From Bifidobacterium bohemicum DSM 22767 (lineage in GTDB: Bacteria > Actinomycetota > Actinomycetes > Actinomycetales > Bifidobacteriaceae): a stretch of DNA of 64,000 bases. Positions within the stretch are counted from its first letter, which is position 1, and each line of letters starts with the position of its first letter. Position numbers and translations under genes: made by a program. This document shows, in pieces, positions 1 to 8,022 of the stretch. The DNA is taken from contig NZ_JGYP01000002.1 in the NCBI RefSeq assembly GCF_000741525.1, positions 124,001 to 188,000 of the forward strand, written 5' to 3'. The notes under the pieces are model-generated. The model was not told the DNA's origin, searched no databases, and worked only from the letters and a program-made list of their open reading frames with translations.

Positions 1-1184
1 TCCTGCACCGCACTGCCAAGCTGGCCATTGTTGACGATCGCATTGATGAAAGCACCGGGATCCATGCCATACTGCTGAGCGATGGAAGCGAGGAAGTTGG
101 TCACGTCCATCTGGGAGACCTTGATCTCCAGCTGCTCGGCCAAGGTGTCAAGCACGATCTGGTCGCGCAGTTCCTTTTCGGCAGACTCCTGGGCTTCCTT
201 CTTTTGCTCGTCGGTAGCCTTGTCGGAATCGGCGGTCACTTGTTGCAGACGCTCGGAAACCGTCTGTTCAAGCACGCCCTTGGGCAGAGGAATCTCAATG
301 TCCTTCTCAAGGGCGTCGATGAACGCGTCACGAGCCTCATTGGCCTGCTTGCCTTGGTTGTCGTTCTCGCATGCCTTGCGGATATCGGCCTTCAGGTCGT
401 CGAGCGTATCGAATTCGGACGCTTCCTGAGCGAAGTCGTCATCGAGTTCCGGGAGCTCTTCGGACTTGACGGAGTTGACCTTCACGTTGATCTGCGCCTT
501 CTGTCCTTCGTGCTCGCCGCTTTCGAGCGTACCTTCGAAGGTGGTGTCCTCGCCGGCAGAAAGGCCGTCAAGGGCCTCGTCGATACCGTCGAGCAGGGTG
601 CCGCTGCCCAGTTCGTAGCTGACGCCCTCCTGGGAGTCGACTTCCTCGCCATCAATGGTGGCCTTGAGGTCGATGTTGGCGTAATCGCCCTTCTTGGCGG
701 GGCGGTCGACACCCACCAGCGTGCCGAAACGCTGACGCAGATTGTCAAGGCGCTTGTCGACGTCCTCATCCGTGACTTCGGCCTTGGCAACGTCCAGAGT
801 CATGCCTTCAAGCGAAGGCAGCTCGATTTCGGGGCGGCGCTCGACGGTCGCGGTGAACTGCAACTTGGTGTCATCCTTGGCGCTGGTCGGCAGCTGCTTG
901 ACATCAAGTTGGGGCTGAGCCATCGGACGGATCTTCTTCTCTTCCAAGGCCTTGGAGTAAAGCTCAGGCACGCCGTTATTCGCAGCCTCACCCGCGACCG
1001 CACCAAAGCCGACGCGCTGATCGACGATCGGACCGGGCACATGCCCCTTGCGGAAGCCTGGAATATTGATCTGCTTGGCAATTTCCTTACGGGCCTGATC
1101 AAGGTAAGGCTCGAAATCCTCCGCGTCGGCGGTGACGGTGAGTTTCACCTTCGTGGGTTCGAGGTTTCTGACGCTGATTTTCAC
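1..1184 (-). CDS. tig: Trigger factor, C-terminus beyond window edge
   Basis: Ribosome-associated chaperone and peptidyl-prolyl isomerase that meets nascent chains at the tunnel exit. The protein opens MKISVRNLEPTKVKLTV, followed near residues 44–54 by the ribosome-docking signature GFRKGHVPGPI. A central FKBP-like domain (about 160–245, with LDGIDEALDGLSAGED) and the helical substrate-binding C-domain follow. The frame is still open at base 1, so about 394 codons are seen of a family length near 450. The start is GTG at 1184, chosen because CAGGAG lies 6 nt upstream and residue 1 aligns with the family N-terminus. It is the last visible gene of a minus-strand run, 47 nt after the RNase D-like gene. 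Identification is firm. Confidence 0.95.
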   Translation of the reverse strand, partial: MKISVRNLEPTKVKLTVTADAEDFEPYLDQARKEIAKQINIPGFRKGHVPGPIVDQRVGFGAVAGEAANNGVPELYSKALEEKKIRPMAQPQLDVKQLPTSAKDDTKLQFTATVERRPEIELPSLEGMTLDVAKAEVTDEDVDKRLDNLRQRFGTLVGVDRPAKKGDYANIDLKATIDGEEVDSQEGVSYELGSGTLLDGIDEALDGLSAGEDTTFEGTLESGEHEGQKAQINVKVNSVKSEELPELDDDFAQEASEFDTLDDLKADIRKACENDNQGKQANEARDAFIDALEKDIEIPLPKGVLEQTVSERLQQVTADSDKATDEQKKEAQESAEKELRDQIVLDTLAEQLEIKVSQMDVTNFLASIAQQYGMDPGAFINAIVNNGQLGSAVQ

Positions 1185-1231
1185 GCTGGTCTCCTGACGA
1201 TATGCGACTACTTCTGCCCTTGGGGCAACCG

Positions 1232-2518
1232 TTATATGATAACTCGACTTACGGACGCTGCTATCAGGCTAATCTGCCACTCTCGAGCCCCTTGTTCTCG
1301 TAAAAAGGCGGCCACATCGAGCCCGGCGGCGTTGTCACGCCAGCATAGATTACGTAGGATTTGGGGCTTAATGACGATTTCGCTCGGTGTGTGGGTATCC
1401 TCGGCGATGGTCCCAACCACGGATTGCACAGCCTTGAGGCGCCTGTAACGGTCGGGATGTTGCGCCTTCCAGTATTTCATGGACTTGGGGGCGTTCGCAT
1501 TCGGATCGTCCTTTCGCGGACGCGGGAGGGTCGGCCAATCCTTCGGCCCAAGCTCCAAGGCCTGCTCGATGACATGCTTCCAGACATTGGGTTTCACAGA
1601 TCGTTGGATGGGGGCATACCGCTCGAACATCTTGTCCTGCTCGCTGCCGGTGTGCATACGCACGCGCTCGTTGAGACTGCGTATCTGACGGAACTCCTTG
1701 CCGTTATGCGGTTTACGTCGCGCGGCCTCAATAATGGCCGCATCGGACAACAGCAGGCCGGGTTCAATATCGTACTGCCGTGCCAACTCGTCGCGTTTGG
1801 TCCACAACGCCTTGGCAACCGCCTGCCCCTGACGGTCACGACTCAACACGGTGAAATGCGAGATGTGCATCCATGGTACCGGATGAACCGGCTGCGGCCC
1901 CATGCCTTGCTCCAGCGCATAGGCGAACTCCTCCTCGGCCCACTGCATTTTCCCGGATTTTTCCAAATCCTCACGCATCGCGGTTTCAAGCTCGATAAGC
2001 AGCTCCACATCCAAGGCCGCATAATCGCGCCAATCACGCGGTAACGGCCGATAGGACCAGTCCGCCGCCGAATGCTCCTTGGCTAAGGTCACTCCCAGGT
2101 ATCGTTCCGTGACTGCAGCCAGACCGAAATGCCTGACACCTAGAATCCGCGCGGCGATCTCGGTATCGAACAACGCCTTGGGTCTCAAACCGATATCCGC
2201 GAAACCGGGCAGATCCATCAAGGCATCGTGCAGAATCCATGTAGTCTCTCCCACAGCCTGATTGAACCGATTCCAGTCGGCGCCCATTTTCGTCAACATC
2301 ACGGGGTCCAGAAGCCAAATACCCGATCCGGTCCGTTTGAACTGAACCAACCAATCCTCGTGACTATAACGATAACCGGACGCGCGTTCGGCATCAGCAG
2401 CCAACGACCCGGTACCGGCCGCCAGAGCCGCGCAGGCTCTGTCGAAACCTTCCAGGTCATCCGTAACTTCCGGCACCCCTCCTCTAGGCTCCGCCAACAA
2501 CCTCGGCTCAGTGATCAA
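1232..2518 (-). CDS. rnd: RNase D-like 3'-5' exonuclease with HRDC domain
   Basis: Predicted 3'-5' exoribonuclease of the DEDDy class, likely acting on structured RNA 3' ends. The Exo I motif is the DAE within AADAERASGYRY, Exo II is in the LFDTEIAARILG region, and Exo III is YAALDVELL with the Y-x3-D signature. An HRDC domain follows (WTKRDELARQYDIEPGLLLSD and onward), then a basic C-terminal region. The frame stays open to an ATG at 2584. I prefer the TTG at 2518 because a run of G (GGGGGGA) sits 6 nt upstream, and the extra 22 residues do not resemble the family. About 428 residues. The exact start is uncertain; the function is confident at family level. Confidence 0.85.
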   Translation of the reverse strand: MITEPRLLAEPRGGVPEVTDDLEGFDRACAALAAGTGSLAADAERASGYRYSHEDWLVQFKRTGSGIWLLDPVMLTKMGADWNRFNQAVGETTWILHDALMDLPGFADIGLRPKALFDTEIAARILGVRHFGLAAVTERYLGVTLAKEHSAADWSYRPLPRDWRDYAALDVELLIELETAMREDLEKSGKMQWAEEEFAYALEQGMGPQPVHPVPWMHISHFTVLSRDRQGQAVAKALWTKRDELARQYDIEPGLLLSDAAIIEAARRKPHNGKEFRQIRSLNERVRMHTGSEQDKMFERYAPIQRSVKPNVWKHVIEQALELGPKDWPTLPRPRKDDPNANAPKSMKYWKAQHPDRYRRLKAVQSVVGTIAEDTHTPSEIVIKPQILRNLCWRDNAAGLDVAAFLREQGAREWQISLIAASVSRVII

Positions 2519-2955
2519 CCGCAATCCCCCCGTTATACCCGAGCAACGATTCAACGACAATCTGTCACATATGATACACATCACGGCCGCAACGGTATCC
2601 CGACCGTCCTCGCATACGCACAGGACGGTCGCTGCTCACCATACCTTGAACCTTGGGCATGGTTGACTTCGACCCGAATTTTGCCCGAATATGGCCGAAA
2701 CGCTCTTCAAACTTGTGGCACCCCAATCAGACTGATCATATGGCGATTCACCCGAAACGCTCAAATGGGAACCGAAAAACTCACTGCCGCCTCGATGCCG
2801 AACCTAAAAGGTACTCGGTTCTACCGGCATGCAACCAAGGATCCCACACCTGGCGCAGGTGCTTCCCGGCACACAACCACGCCCTTGGACGTCGCTGCAA
2901 CAGCGCGCGTAAAAAAGCGACTGAACATCGCAAGCATGAACAGCGATGCATCTAC
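2519..2955. other. Intergenic region between pflA and rnd
   Basis: About 370–430 bases with no credible gene on either strand. It holds a perfect 10-bp inverted repeat (CGACCGTCCT at 2601–2610 with its complement at 2622–2631) about 80 bases before the rnd start, and a weak terminator-like hairpin close behind pflA. The rest looks structureless. Confidence 0.6.
2911..2948 (-). terminator. Weak terminator-like hairpin after pflA
   Basis: On the minus strand CATCGC (2948–2943) can pair with GCGATG (2931–2926). A run of six T follows about 10 bases later (2916–2911). The stem is short and the T-run is not adjacent, so this is only a candidate. Confidence 0.35.
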
Positions 2956-3837
2956 TTAATAGACGACGAAGCCGTGCGATTCGAATTGATCCTTGACTCG
3001 CGCTTTAAGCTCTTTGCTGGGTCCCTCGCAAGTTTCAAGCGGATAATCGATGCCCATCTCATGCCACTTCGGGCGGCCGAGCTGATGGAAGGGAAGCACG
3101 TCGATATGCTCGACGGCATCACCGAAGCTTTCGCAGATTTTCGCCACATTCTCTACGTTTTCCTCGCTATCGGTCAATCCCGGCACAAGCACGAAACGCA
3201 CCCAAATCTTCTTGCCGAGCCTGTTGAGCCGTCGCCCGAAATCAATGGTGGGCTGCAACGCGCCTCCGGTAACGGTGTGGTACGTTTTCTCATCACCGGA
3301 TTTGACATCCAGCAGGCACAGATCGACGTCATCGAGCATCTCATCGGTGAAATTCCTGTTGAGGAACCCTGCGGTATCGAGACAGGTGCTTACGCCCTCC
3401 TTGCGCACCTCATGAAAAACACGCGAGACGAAGGCAGGCTGCATCATCGACTCGCCACCGGAGAAGGTCACCCCTCCACCGGTATTTTGGAAAACATCCT
3501 TGTACCGCACGATCCGCTTGATCATCTCCTCGATGTAGACCGGTTGTCCGTCACGCATCTTCCATGTGTCCGGATTCTGGCAGAACTGGCAACGCAGTGG
3601 GCACCCACTCATAAAGACCGTCATGCGCGTGCCCGGCCCATCCACGGAGGTGTTGATGTCCCATGAGTGCACGAAACCGATGTCACCGGTGCGCAACGCA
3701 TTGATGCGGTCGTGACGGTCGAGGCCTATCGGCGACTCGAAACCAGCCAAACCACCCATCAGCGTGTGACTTGCATACACCTTGGATTCCTTGAGCATAT
3801 GCTGGGTCGTCGTACGGAATTGAGTGGTATCAGACAT
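2956..3837 (-). CDS. pflA: Pyruvate formate-lyase activating enzyme
   Basis: Radical-SAM activase that installs the glycyl radical on PflB under anaerobic conditions. The [4Fe-4S] motif is CPLRCQFC with cysteines 79, 83 and 86 (C-x3-C-x2-C), and FSGGE near residue 145 is the SAM-contacting glycine motif. Length is 293 residues. The first ~45 residues form an N-terminal extension relative to the roughly 246-residue enterobacterial protein. The start ATG at 3837 has GGGGAGG five bases upstream. It follows pflB on the same strand after 270 bases that include a hairpin and its own promoter-like sequence, so it can probably be transcribed separately. Confidence 0.95.
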   Translation of the reverse strand: MSDTTQFRTTTQHMLKESKVYASHTLMGGLAGFESPIGLDRHDRINALRTGDIGFVHSWDINTSVDGPGTRMTVFMSGCPLRCQFCQNPDTWKMRDGQPVYIEEMIKRIVRYKDVFQNTGGGVTFSGGESMMQPAFVSRVFHEVRKEGVSTCLDTAGFLNRNFTDEMLDDVDLCLLDVKSGDEKTYHTVTGGALQPTIDFGRRLNRLGKKIWVRFVLVPGLTDSEENVENVAKICESFGDAVEHIDVLPFHQLGRPKWHEMGIDYPLETCEGPSKELKARVKDQFESHGFVVY

Positions 3838-3868
3838 CTTTGCCTCCCCTTGTCAAGTTACTGTTTCC

Positions 3869-3874
3869 ATTCTA
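3869..3874 (-). promoter_or_regulatory. Candidate -10 element of pflA
   Basis: TAGAAT on the minus strand lies about 32 bases before the pflA ATG. The hexamer 17 bases upstream is a poor -35, which would fit an activator-dependent promoter. Position-based inference only. Confidence 0.4.
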
Positions 3875-3923
3875 GCGGTTCCGAACCGACCGCATCGTCC
3901 CACCGAGGAAACGGCCTATATAA

Positions 3924-3939
3924 TGTGAGCAATGACACA
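3924..3939. promoter_or_regulatory. CRP/FNR/GlxR-like half-perfect palindrome before pflA
   Basis: The sequence TGTGAGCAATGACACA differs at one position from TGTGA-N6-TCACA. It is centred 94 bases upstream of the pflA start, nearly the same distance as the stronger site before pflB. The regulator is unknown. Confidence 0.4.
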
Positions 3940-4040
3940 ATACAACGGAACCGACAATCTGGCCGACCCTGCGATTCGTAAAGTCATTGTCGGGCCGAGC
4001 CGTTCGGAGTCATCAGACCTACGACCTTCCGACAACAAGG

Positions 4041-4070
4041 AAGGGGACGGAATTCACACTCCGTCCCCTT
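4041..4070 (-). terminator. Hairpin after pflB
   Basis: AAGGGGACGGA (4041–4051) is perfectly complementary to TCCGTCCCCTT (4060–4070), with an 8-base loop. It lies 38 bases past the pflB stop codon. No long T-run follows on the minus strand, so it may act as an attenuator or mRNA-stabilising hairpin between pflB and pflA. Confidence 0.6.
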
Positions 4071-4107
4071 CGGATCGTTTCACCGCATCACACAGTGTGC
4101 CTGATCA

Positions 4108-6483
4108 TCACTCGCTGACAGCGCCTTGGTGGAATGTACGGGAAATCACATCGAGCTGCTGTTCACGGGTGAGCTTCACGAAGTTCACGGCGTAGCCCGA
4201 GACACGCACGGTGAGGTGCGGGTACTTTTCGGGGTGAGCCACGGCGTCCTCGAGCTGTTCCTTGCGCAACACATTGATGTTGGCGTGGTACAGACCATGG
4301 CCGTTGCCTGCGTCAAGGATGCCCACCAAGTTGCCGATACGCTCGTCCTCGTCACGACCCAAGCCGTCAGGGGTGATCGTATTGGTCAACGAGATGCCAT
4401 CGAGCGCATCGTTGTAGTCGATCTTGCCGACCGAGAACATCGAAGGCAGCATGCCATGGGAATCCATGCCGTTCTCCGGGTTGGCGCCAGGAGCATACGG
4501 GGTGCCCTTCTTGTGACCGCTGGGGAAGGCGCCGGTATTCTTGCCATACTCCACGTTGGAGGTGATGGTCAGCACGGACTGGGTCGGCACCGCGTTGCGG
4601 TAGACCGGCAGCTTCTTGATCTGACCCATGACGGTGGACACAGTCCACTTGGCCAGGTCATCGGCGCGGTCATCGTCGTTGCCGTACAGCGGGAAGTCGC
4701 CCACGGTGCGATATCCGACGATCAGATCGTCATCCGCACCTTCGACGTACTCGGCCTCGTGGCCTTCGGTCGTCCTGGCATCCTTGTTGTACACCGGATA
4801 GACCTTGGCGTACTTCAAGGCGGACAGGGAGTCGGCCGCAATCGACAGGCCGGACATGCCGCAGCCAAGTGTGCGGTAGACTTCCTTGTCATGCAGAGCC
4901 ATCTCGATGGACTCGTACGCATACTTATCATGCATGTAGTGGATGATGTTGAGCGCTTCGACGTAGGTCTCCGAGAGCCACTCGAGTGCCTTCTCGTAAT
5001 TGTCCTTGACCTTCTGGTAGTCCAAAGAGCCGTCGGCTTCAGGAGTGACAGGGTCGATGACGCCCTTGTCGATGACCTGCATGCCAGTCATCTCATCGCG
5101 GCCGCCGTTGATCGCGTAGAGCAAAGCCTTTGCGGAGTTGACGCGGGCGCCGAAGAACTGCATCTGCTTGCCAACGCGCATCGGGGAAACGCAGCAAGCG
5201 ATGGCCGCGTCGTCGCCCCAGTGGTTACGAATGTCGCGATCGGACTCATACTGGATGGCCGAGGTGTCGATGGAGATACGGGCGCAGAAACGCTTATAGG
5301 CTTCAGGCAGCTTGGCATCCCAGAAGATGGTGATGTTCGGCTCAGGCCCGGGCCCAAGATGATCGAGGGTCAGGGTCGCCAGCAGGCGGAACGAGGTCTT
5401 GGTGACCATGTGACGGCCGTCGTCGCCGAAGCCCGCATCGGACCAAGTGGCCCAGTACGGATCGCCGGAGAAAATCTGGTCGTAATCCTCGGTACGCAGA
5501 AAGCGCACGATGCGCAGCTTCATGACGATCTGGTCGATGATCTCCTGCGCGTCGGTCTCGGTGATCTTGCCGTTCTTCAGGTCACGCTCGAAGTAGCAAT
5601 CGAAGAAGGCGGAGTTACGGCCGAAGCTCATCGCCGCGCCATCCTGGCTCTTGACGGAGGCGAGGTAGCCCATGTAGGTCCACTGGACCGCTTCCTGCGC
5701 GGTCTGCGCCGGACGGGACAGATCAAGACCGTACTCGTTGCCGAGCTGCTGAAGCTCCTGCAGAGCCTTGATCTGATCCGCATGCTCCTCACGGAAGCGA
5801 ATCCAGTGCTCGATCTCCGGCTCGGTGAAATCGTTGCGATAAGGAATCGAATCCTTGTCTTCCTTCTTCTTGGCGATCAGGTAATTGATGCCGTACAGAG
5901 CCACACGACGGTAATCGCCGATGATGCGGCCACGTCCGTAGGCGTCGGGCAGACCGGTGAGGATCTTGTTGTGGCGAGCGAGCTTGATGCGACGGGTGTA
6001 TACGCCGAACACACCGTCGTTGTGGGTCTTGCGATACTTGGTGAAGATCGTCTTGATTTCGGGGTCGGGCTCCTTGCCGGCCTCACGGATGGCCTGCTCG
6101 ACCATCCGCCAGCCGCCGTTCGGCATCATGGCGCGCTTGCACGGTTCATCGGTCTGGATGCCGACGATGACGTTGTCATGTTCCTTGTCCATGATGTAGC
6201 CAGGACCGAAGTTGGTGATGCCGGCCGGGACGTGCGTATCCACGTCATAGACGCGGTGATCACGCTCGGCGGCGAGCTGGTGCTCGTCGAGGTACTCCCA
6301 CATCTGCTTCGTCTTCTCCGTGGCGCCGGCCAGGAAGGACTCGTCCCCATCGTACGGCGTGTAGTTCTTCTGGATGAAGTCACGGACGTCGATGTCTTTC
6401 TGCCAGTTCCCTCCGACGAACCCGTCCCAGGCCTTCGCCTGAAGCTCTTCGGCGGACAGAGCGGTCTCTTGAACTGCTGTCAT
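4108..6483 (-). CDS. pflB: Formate C-acetyltransferase (pyruvate formate-lyase)
   Basis: Glycyl-radical enzyme that splits pyruvate with CoA into acetyl-CoA and formate; in bifidobacteria it shifts end products from lactate to formate, acetate and ethanol. The active-site Cys-Cys pair is C430–C431 in [10 protein letters not shown]. The radical glycine is G763 in [10 protein letters not shown], 28 residues from the C-terminus. At 791 residues it is slightly longer than the enterobacterial enzyme. The start ATG at 6483 has AAGGAG six bases upstream. It is followed on the same strand by its activase. A CRP-like palindrome lies about 98 bases upstream of the start, so carbon- or redox-linked control is likely. 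Confidence 0.97.
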   Translation of the reverse strand: MTAVQETALSAEELQAKAWDGFVGGNWQKDIDVRDFIQKNYTPYDGDESFLAGATEKTKQMWEYLDEHQLAAERDHRVYDVDTHVPAGITNFGPGYIMDKEHDNVIVGIQTDEPCKRAMMPNGGWRMVEQAIREAGKEPDPEIKTIFTKYRKTHNDGVFGVYTRRIKLARHNKILTGLPDAYGRGRIIGDYRRVALYGINYLIAKKKEDKDSIPYRNDFTEPEIEHWIRFREEHADQIKALQELQQLGNEYGLDLSRPAQTAQEAVQWTYMGYLASVKSQDGAAMSFGRNSAFFDCYFERDLKNGKITETDAQEIIDQIVMKLRIVRFLRTEDYDQIFSGDPYWATWSDAGFGDDGRHMVTKTSFRLLATLTLDHLGPGPEPNITIFWDAKLPEAYKRFCARISIDTSAIQYESDRDIRNHWGDDAAIACCVSPMRVGKQMQFFGARVNSAKALLYAINGGRDEMTGMQVIDKGVIDPVTPEADGSLDYQKVKDNYEKALEWLSETYVEALNIIHYMHDKYAYESIEMALHDKEVYRTLGCGMSGLSIAADSLSALKYAKVYPVYNKDARTTEGHEAEYVEGADDDLIVGYRTVGDFPLYGNDDDRADDLAKWTVSTVMGQIKKLPVYRNAVPTQSVLTITSNVEYGKNTGAFPSGHKKGTPYAPGANPENGMDSHGMLPSMFSVGKIDYNDALDGISLTNTITPDGLGRDEDERIGNLVGILDAGNGHGLYHANINVLRKEQLEDAVAHPEKYPHLTVRVSGYAVNFVKLTREQQLDVISRTFHQGAVSE

Positions 6484-6535
6484 ATCTTACTCCTTGATGG
6501 TGGAGCAACGCATCATCTACGTTGCGTTCATCACA

Positions 6536-6541
6536 ATTGTA
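6536..6541 (-). promoter_or_regulatory. Candidate -10 element of pflB
   Basis: TACAAT on the minus strand lies about 52 bases upstream of the pflB ATG. The hexamer at 17-base spacing (GCATGT) is a poor -35. The CRP-like site would then be centred near -52. Confidence 0.45.
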
Positions 6542-6573
6542 GAAGCTTTTTTGTTATTACATGCCGGAAAAAG

Positions 6574-6589
6574 TGTGAGCTAGGTCACT
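6574..6589. promoter_or_regulatory. CRP/FNR/GlxR-like operator before pflB
   Basis: The sequence TGTGAGCTAGGTCACT matches the CRP-family consensus TGTGA-N6-TCACA at all but the last base. It also matches the actinobacterial GlxR form TGTGANNTANNTCACA, including the central TA. It is centred 98 bases upstream of the pflB start. The match is seen directly; binding is inferred. Confidence 0.55.
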
Positions 6590-6837
6590 TTTGGAACTCC
6601 GAAACAATAGAGGCCAACAGAGCCGAAAATGGGTCGCCACTTGTCCGTTACAACCCGGAAGAGAACACCCGGTTCATCGGCCGATGCTCTTCCCTCTCAA
6701 CGATCGACAAGCCGTGTGCGAATAATTGCAATATATTGATCTAGACGACATGTCCTCCTCACACCTGAGCGGTCCAAACGAACAAAACGACTAAACAATA
6801 TATTCCATAACCTTTGAGCAGCGGCACAAAACCCACC

Positions 6838-7941
6838 TTATAGCGTGCAGACCAGCCTGAAACGCTCACAAACGACCTTGGTGTCGTCGTTGAGCTGAAA
6901 ATCGTGGTCGGTCAGACCGTTTCGGAACTCCGGAGCAGACCAAAATCGTTCATGGGCCGCACGCCATTGCGCCACGTTTTGATACCCCTCACCCTCAGCA
7001 AGAGCATGTTCGAGCGAAATTTCACCCAAAGGCAGGACACGCGGCTTCGCATAACGGATGACCGCAACCAGACGATCTTCCGAATCGGAAACGGCTCGCA
7101 GCTCACCAGACGCTGTCAACGCTTCCCCGGGTCCATATTCCGCAAGCAGGATACTCGTGCCCGTTTTCGAACCATTCAGAATGGCGGCGACCAAACGGTC
7201 ACGCAGAGGCAGGGAAAGGCGAACTCGTCGCACGGCAAGGTATTTGGATCGATCAGCCCCGAGGCGATGAACGCGCGGGAATATATCAACCGAACGGTCT
7301 CCTGCTTGCGCTCATTGTACCGCGAAACCAGCTCCCGCCGACCGTCGGTCGAAACCGATCCGCATTTGACGGCGGCATAAAGCTCACGGTTGGCCTCGTT
7401 TCCCCGCAACCAATCTCGAAATATACGATGTCGCGTGGCCTCGGGCGCACCAAGCGACCATACATGCAGATTGCACGCAGGCTCCTCCAGACGTAGCATG
7501 CGGTGGCCGTACCACCAAGGCTCGCGAATATCAAGCACGAACCCCCTCCGCAGTGAGGGCCGGCACGTATGACGGCTCATCATTGGAATCCACAACGGTC
7601 AAGTCGATATCGATCACCGGCTTGGCCGTAAGACCGGGCACCGCGGTCGAACCTACATGCTCAATGGACAACGCTTTAAACCCAAGCGCACGGCGAATAC
7701 GGTCTCGCAGCCCACGATAGGCGTCGGGCCAAGTGCCGTCGTAGTCGACGACTCACACCTCGCGCTGAACCTCACGCCCCCCAACAAAAGGCGAGCGCCC
7801 ATCGGGAGCCGGAGCGTCGTCAAATGTCACGATGGACCGACGCAAACGTTCCGAATCTCGGTTCGACATCTCAGCTCCAAACTTCCCGGTGGTTTCGTTT
7901 GATGAGGGTGAGGAGTTGCAATCGTCACGCCGATCGTTCAT
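6838..7941 (-). pseudogene. Broken GrpB-family / ASCH-domain fusion frame
   Basis: Read piecewise, the minus strand encodes a GrpB (UPF0157) nucleotidyltransferase-like domain (VVDYDGTWPDAYRGL, IEHVGSTAVPGL, KPVIDIDLTVVD, then FVLDIREPWWYGHRML and NLHVWSLGAPEATRHRIFRD). An ASCH domain follows (LPLRDRLVAAILNGSKTGTS to VCERFRLV). Three lesions separate the pieces: an in-frame TGA at 7755–7753; one extra G in a five-G run near 7534–7538; and one missing base near 7206–7219, between DEFAFP and LPLRDR. The two indels cancel, so the ancestral frame was probably one protein of about 367 residues starting near 7941. No start codon or ribosome-binding site separates the domains. The ASCH part could still be made from a GTG at 7233. 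Its function is unknown. Confidence 0.7.
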
Positions 7942-8022
7942 ATTTGCATCCCCCCTACATCTTGTCGCTGAGCGTCAATCGGTTGCGCTCGCGTCGCTCG
8001 ACGGCACGATATCGCTCAACCG

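Larger units (their letters stand above)
6484..6837. other. Upstream region of pflB
   Basis: About 350 bases without a gene. It contains the pflB promoter and operator (separate entries). The distal part is AT-rich and carries the direct repeat CAATATATT at about 6730 and 6794. I see no further gene. Confidence 0.6.

Noticed and set aside
204-1448. Plus-strand frame opposite trigger factor
   Set aside because: The minus strand is clearly trigger factor, and the plus-strand translation has no family features.
4126-6744. Very long open frame on the plus strand opposite pflB (about 870 codons)
   Set aside because: It is antisense to a highly conserved enzyme, its translation is Val/Leu/His/Asp-rich without any known domain, and such antisense frames are common in GC-rich genes.
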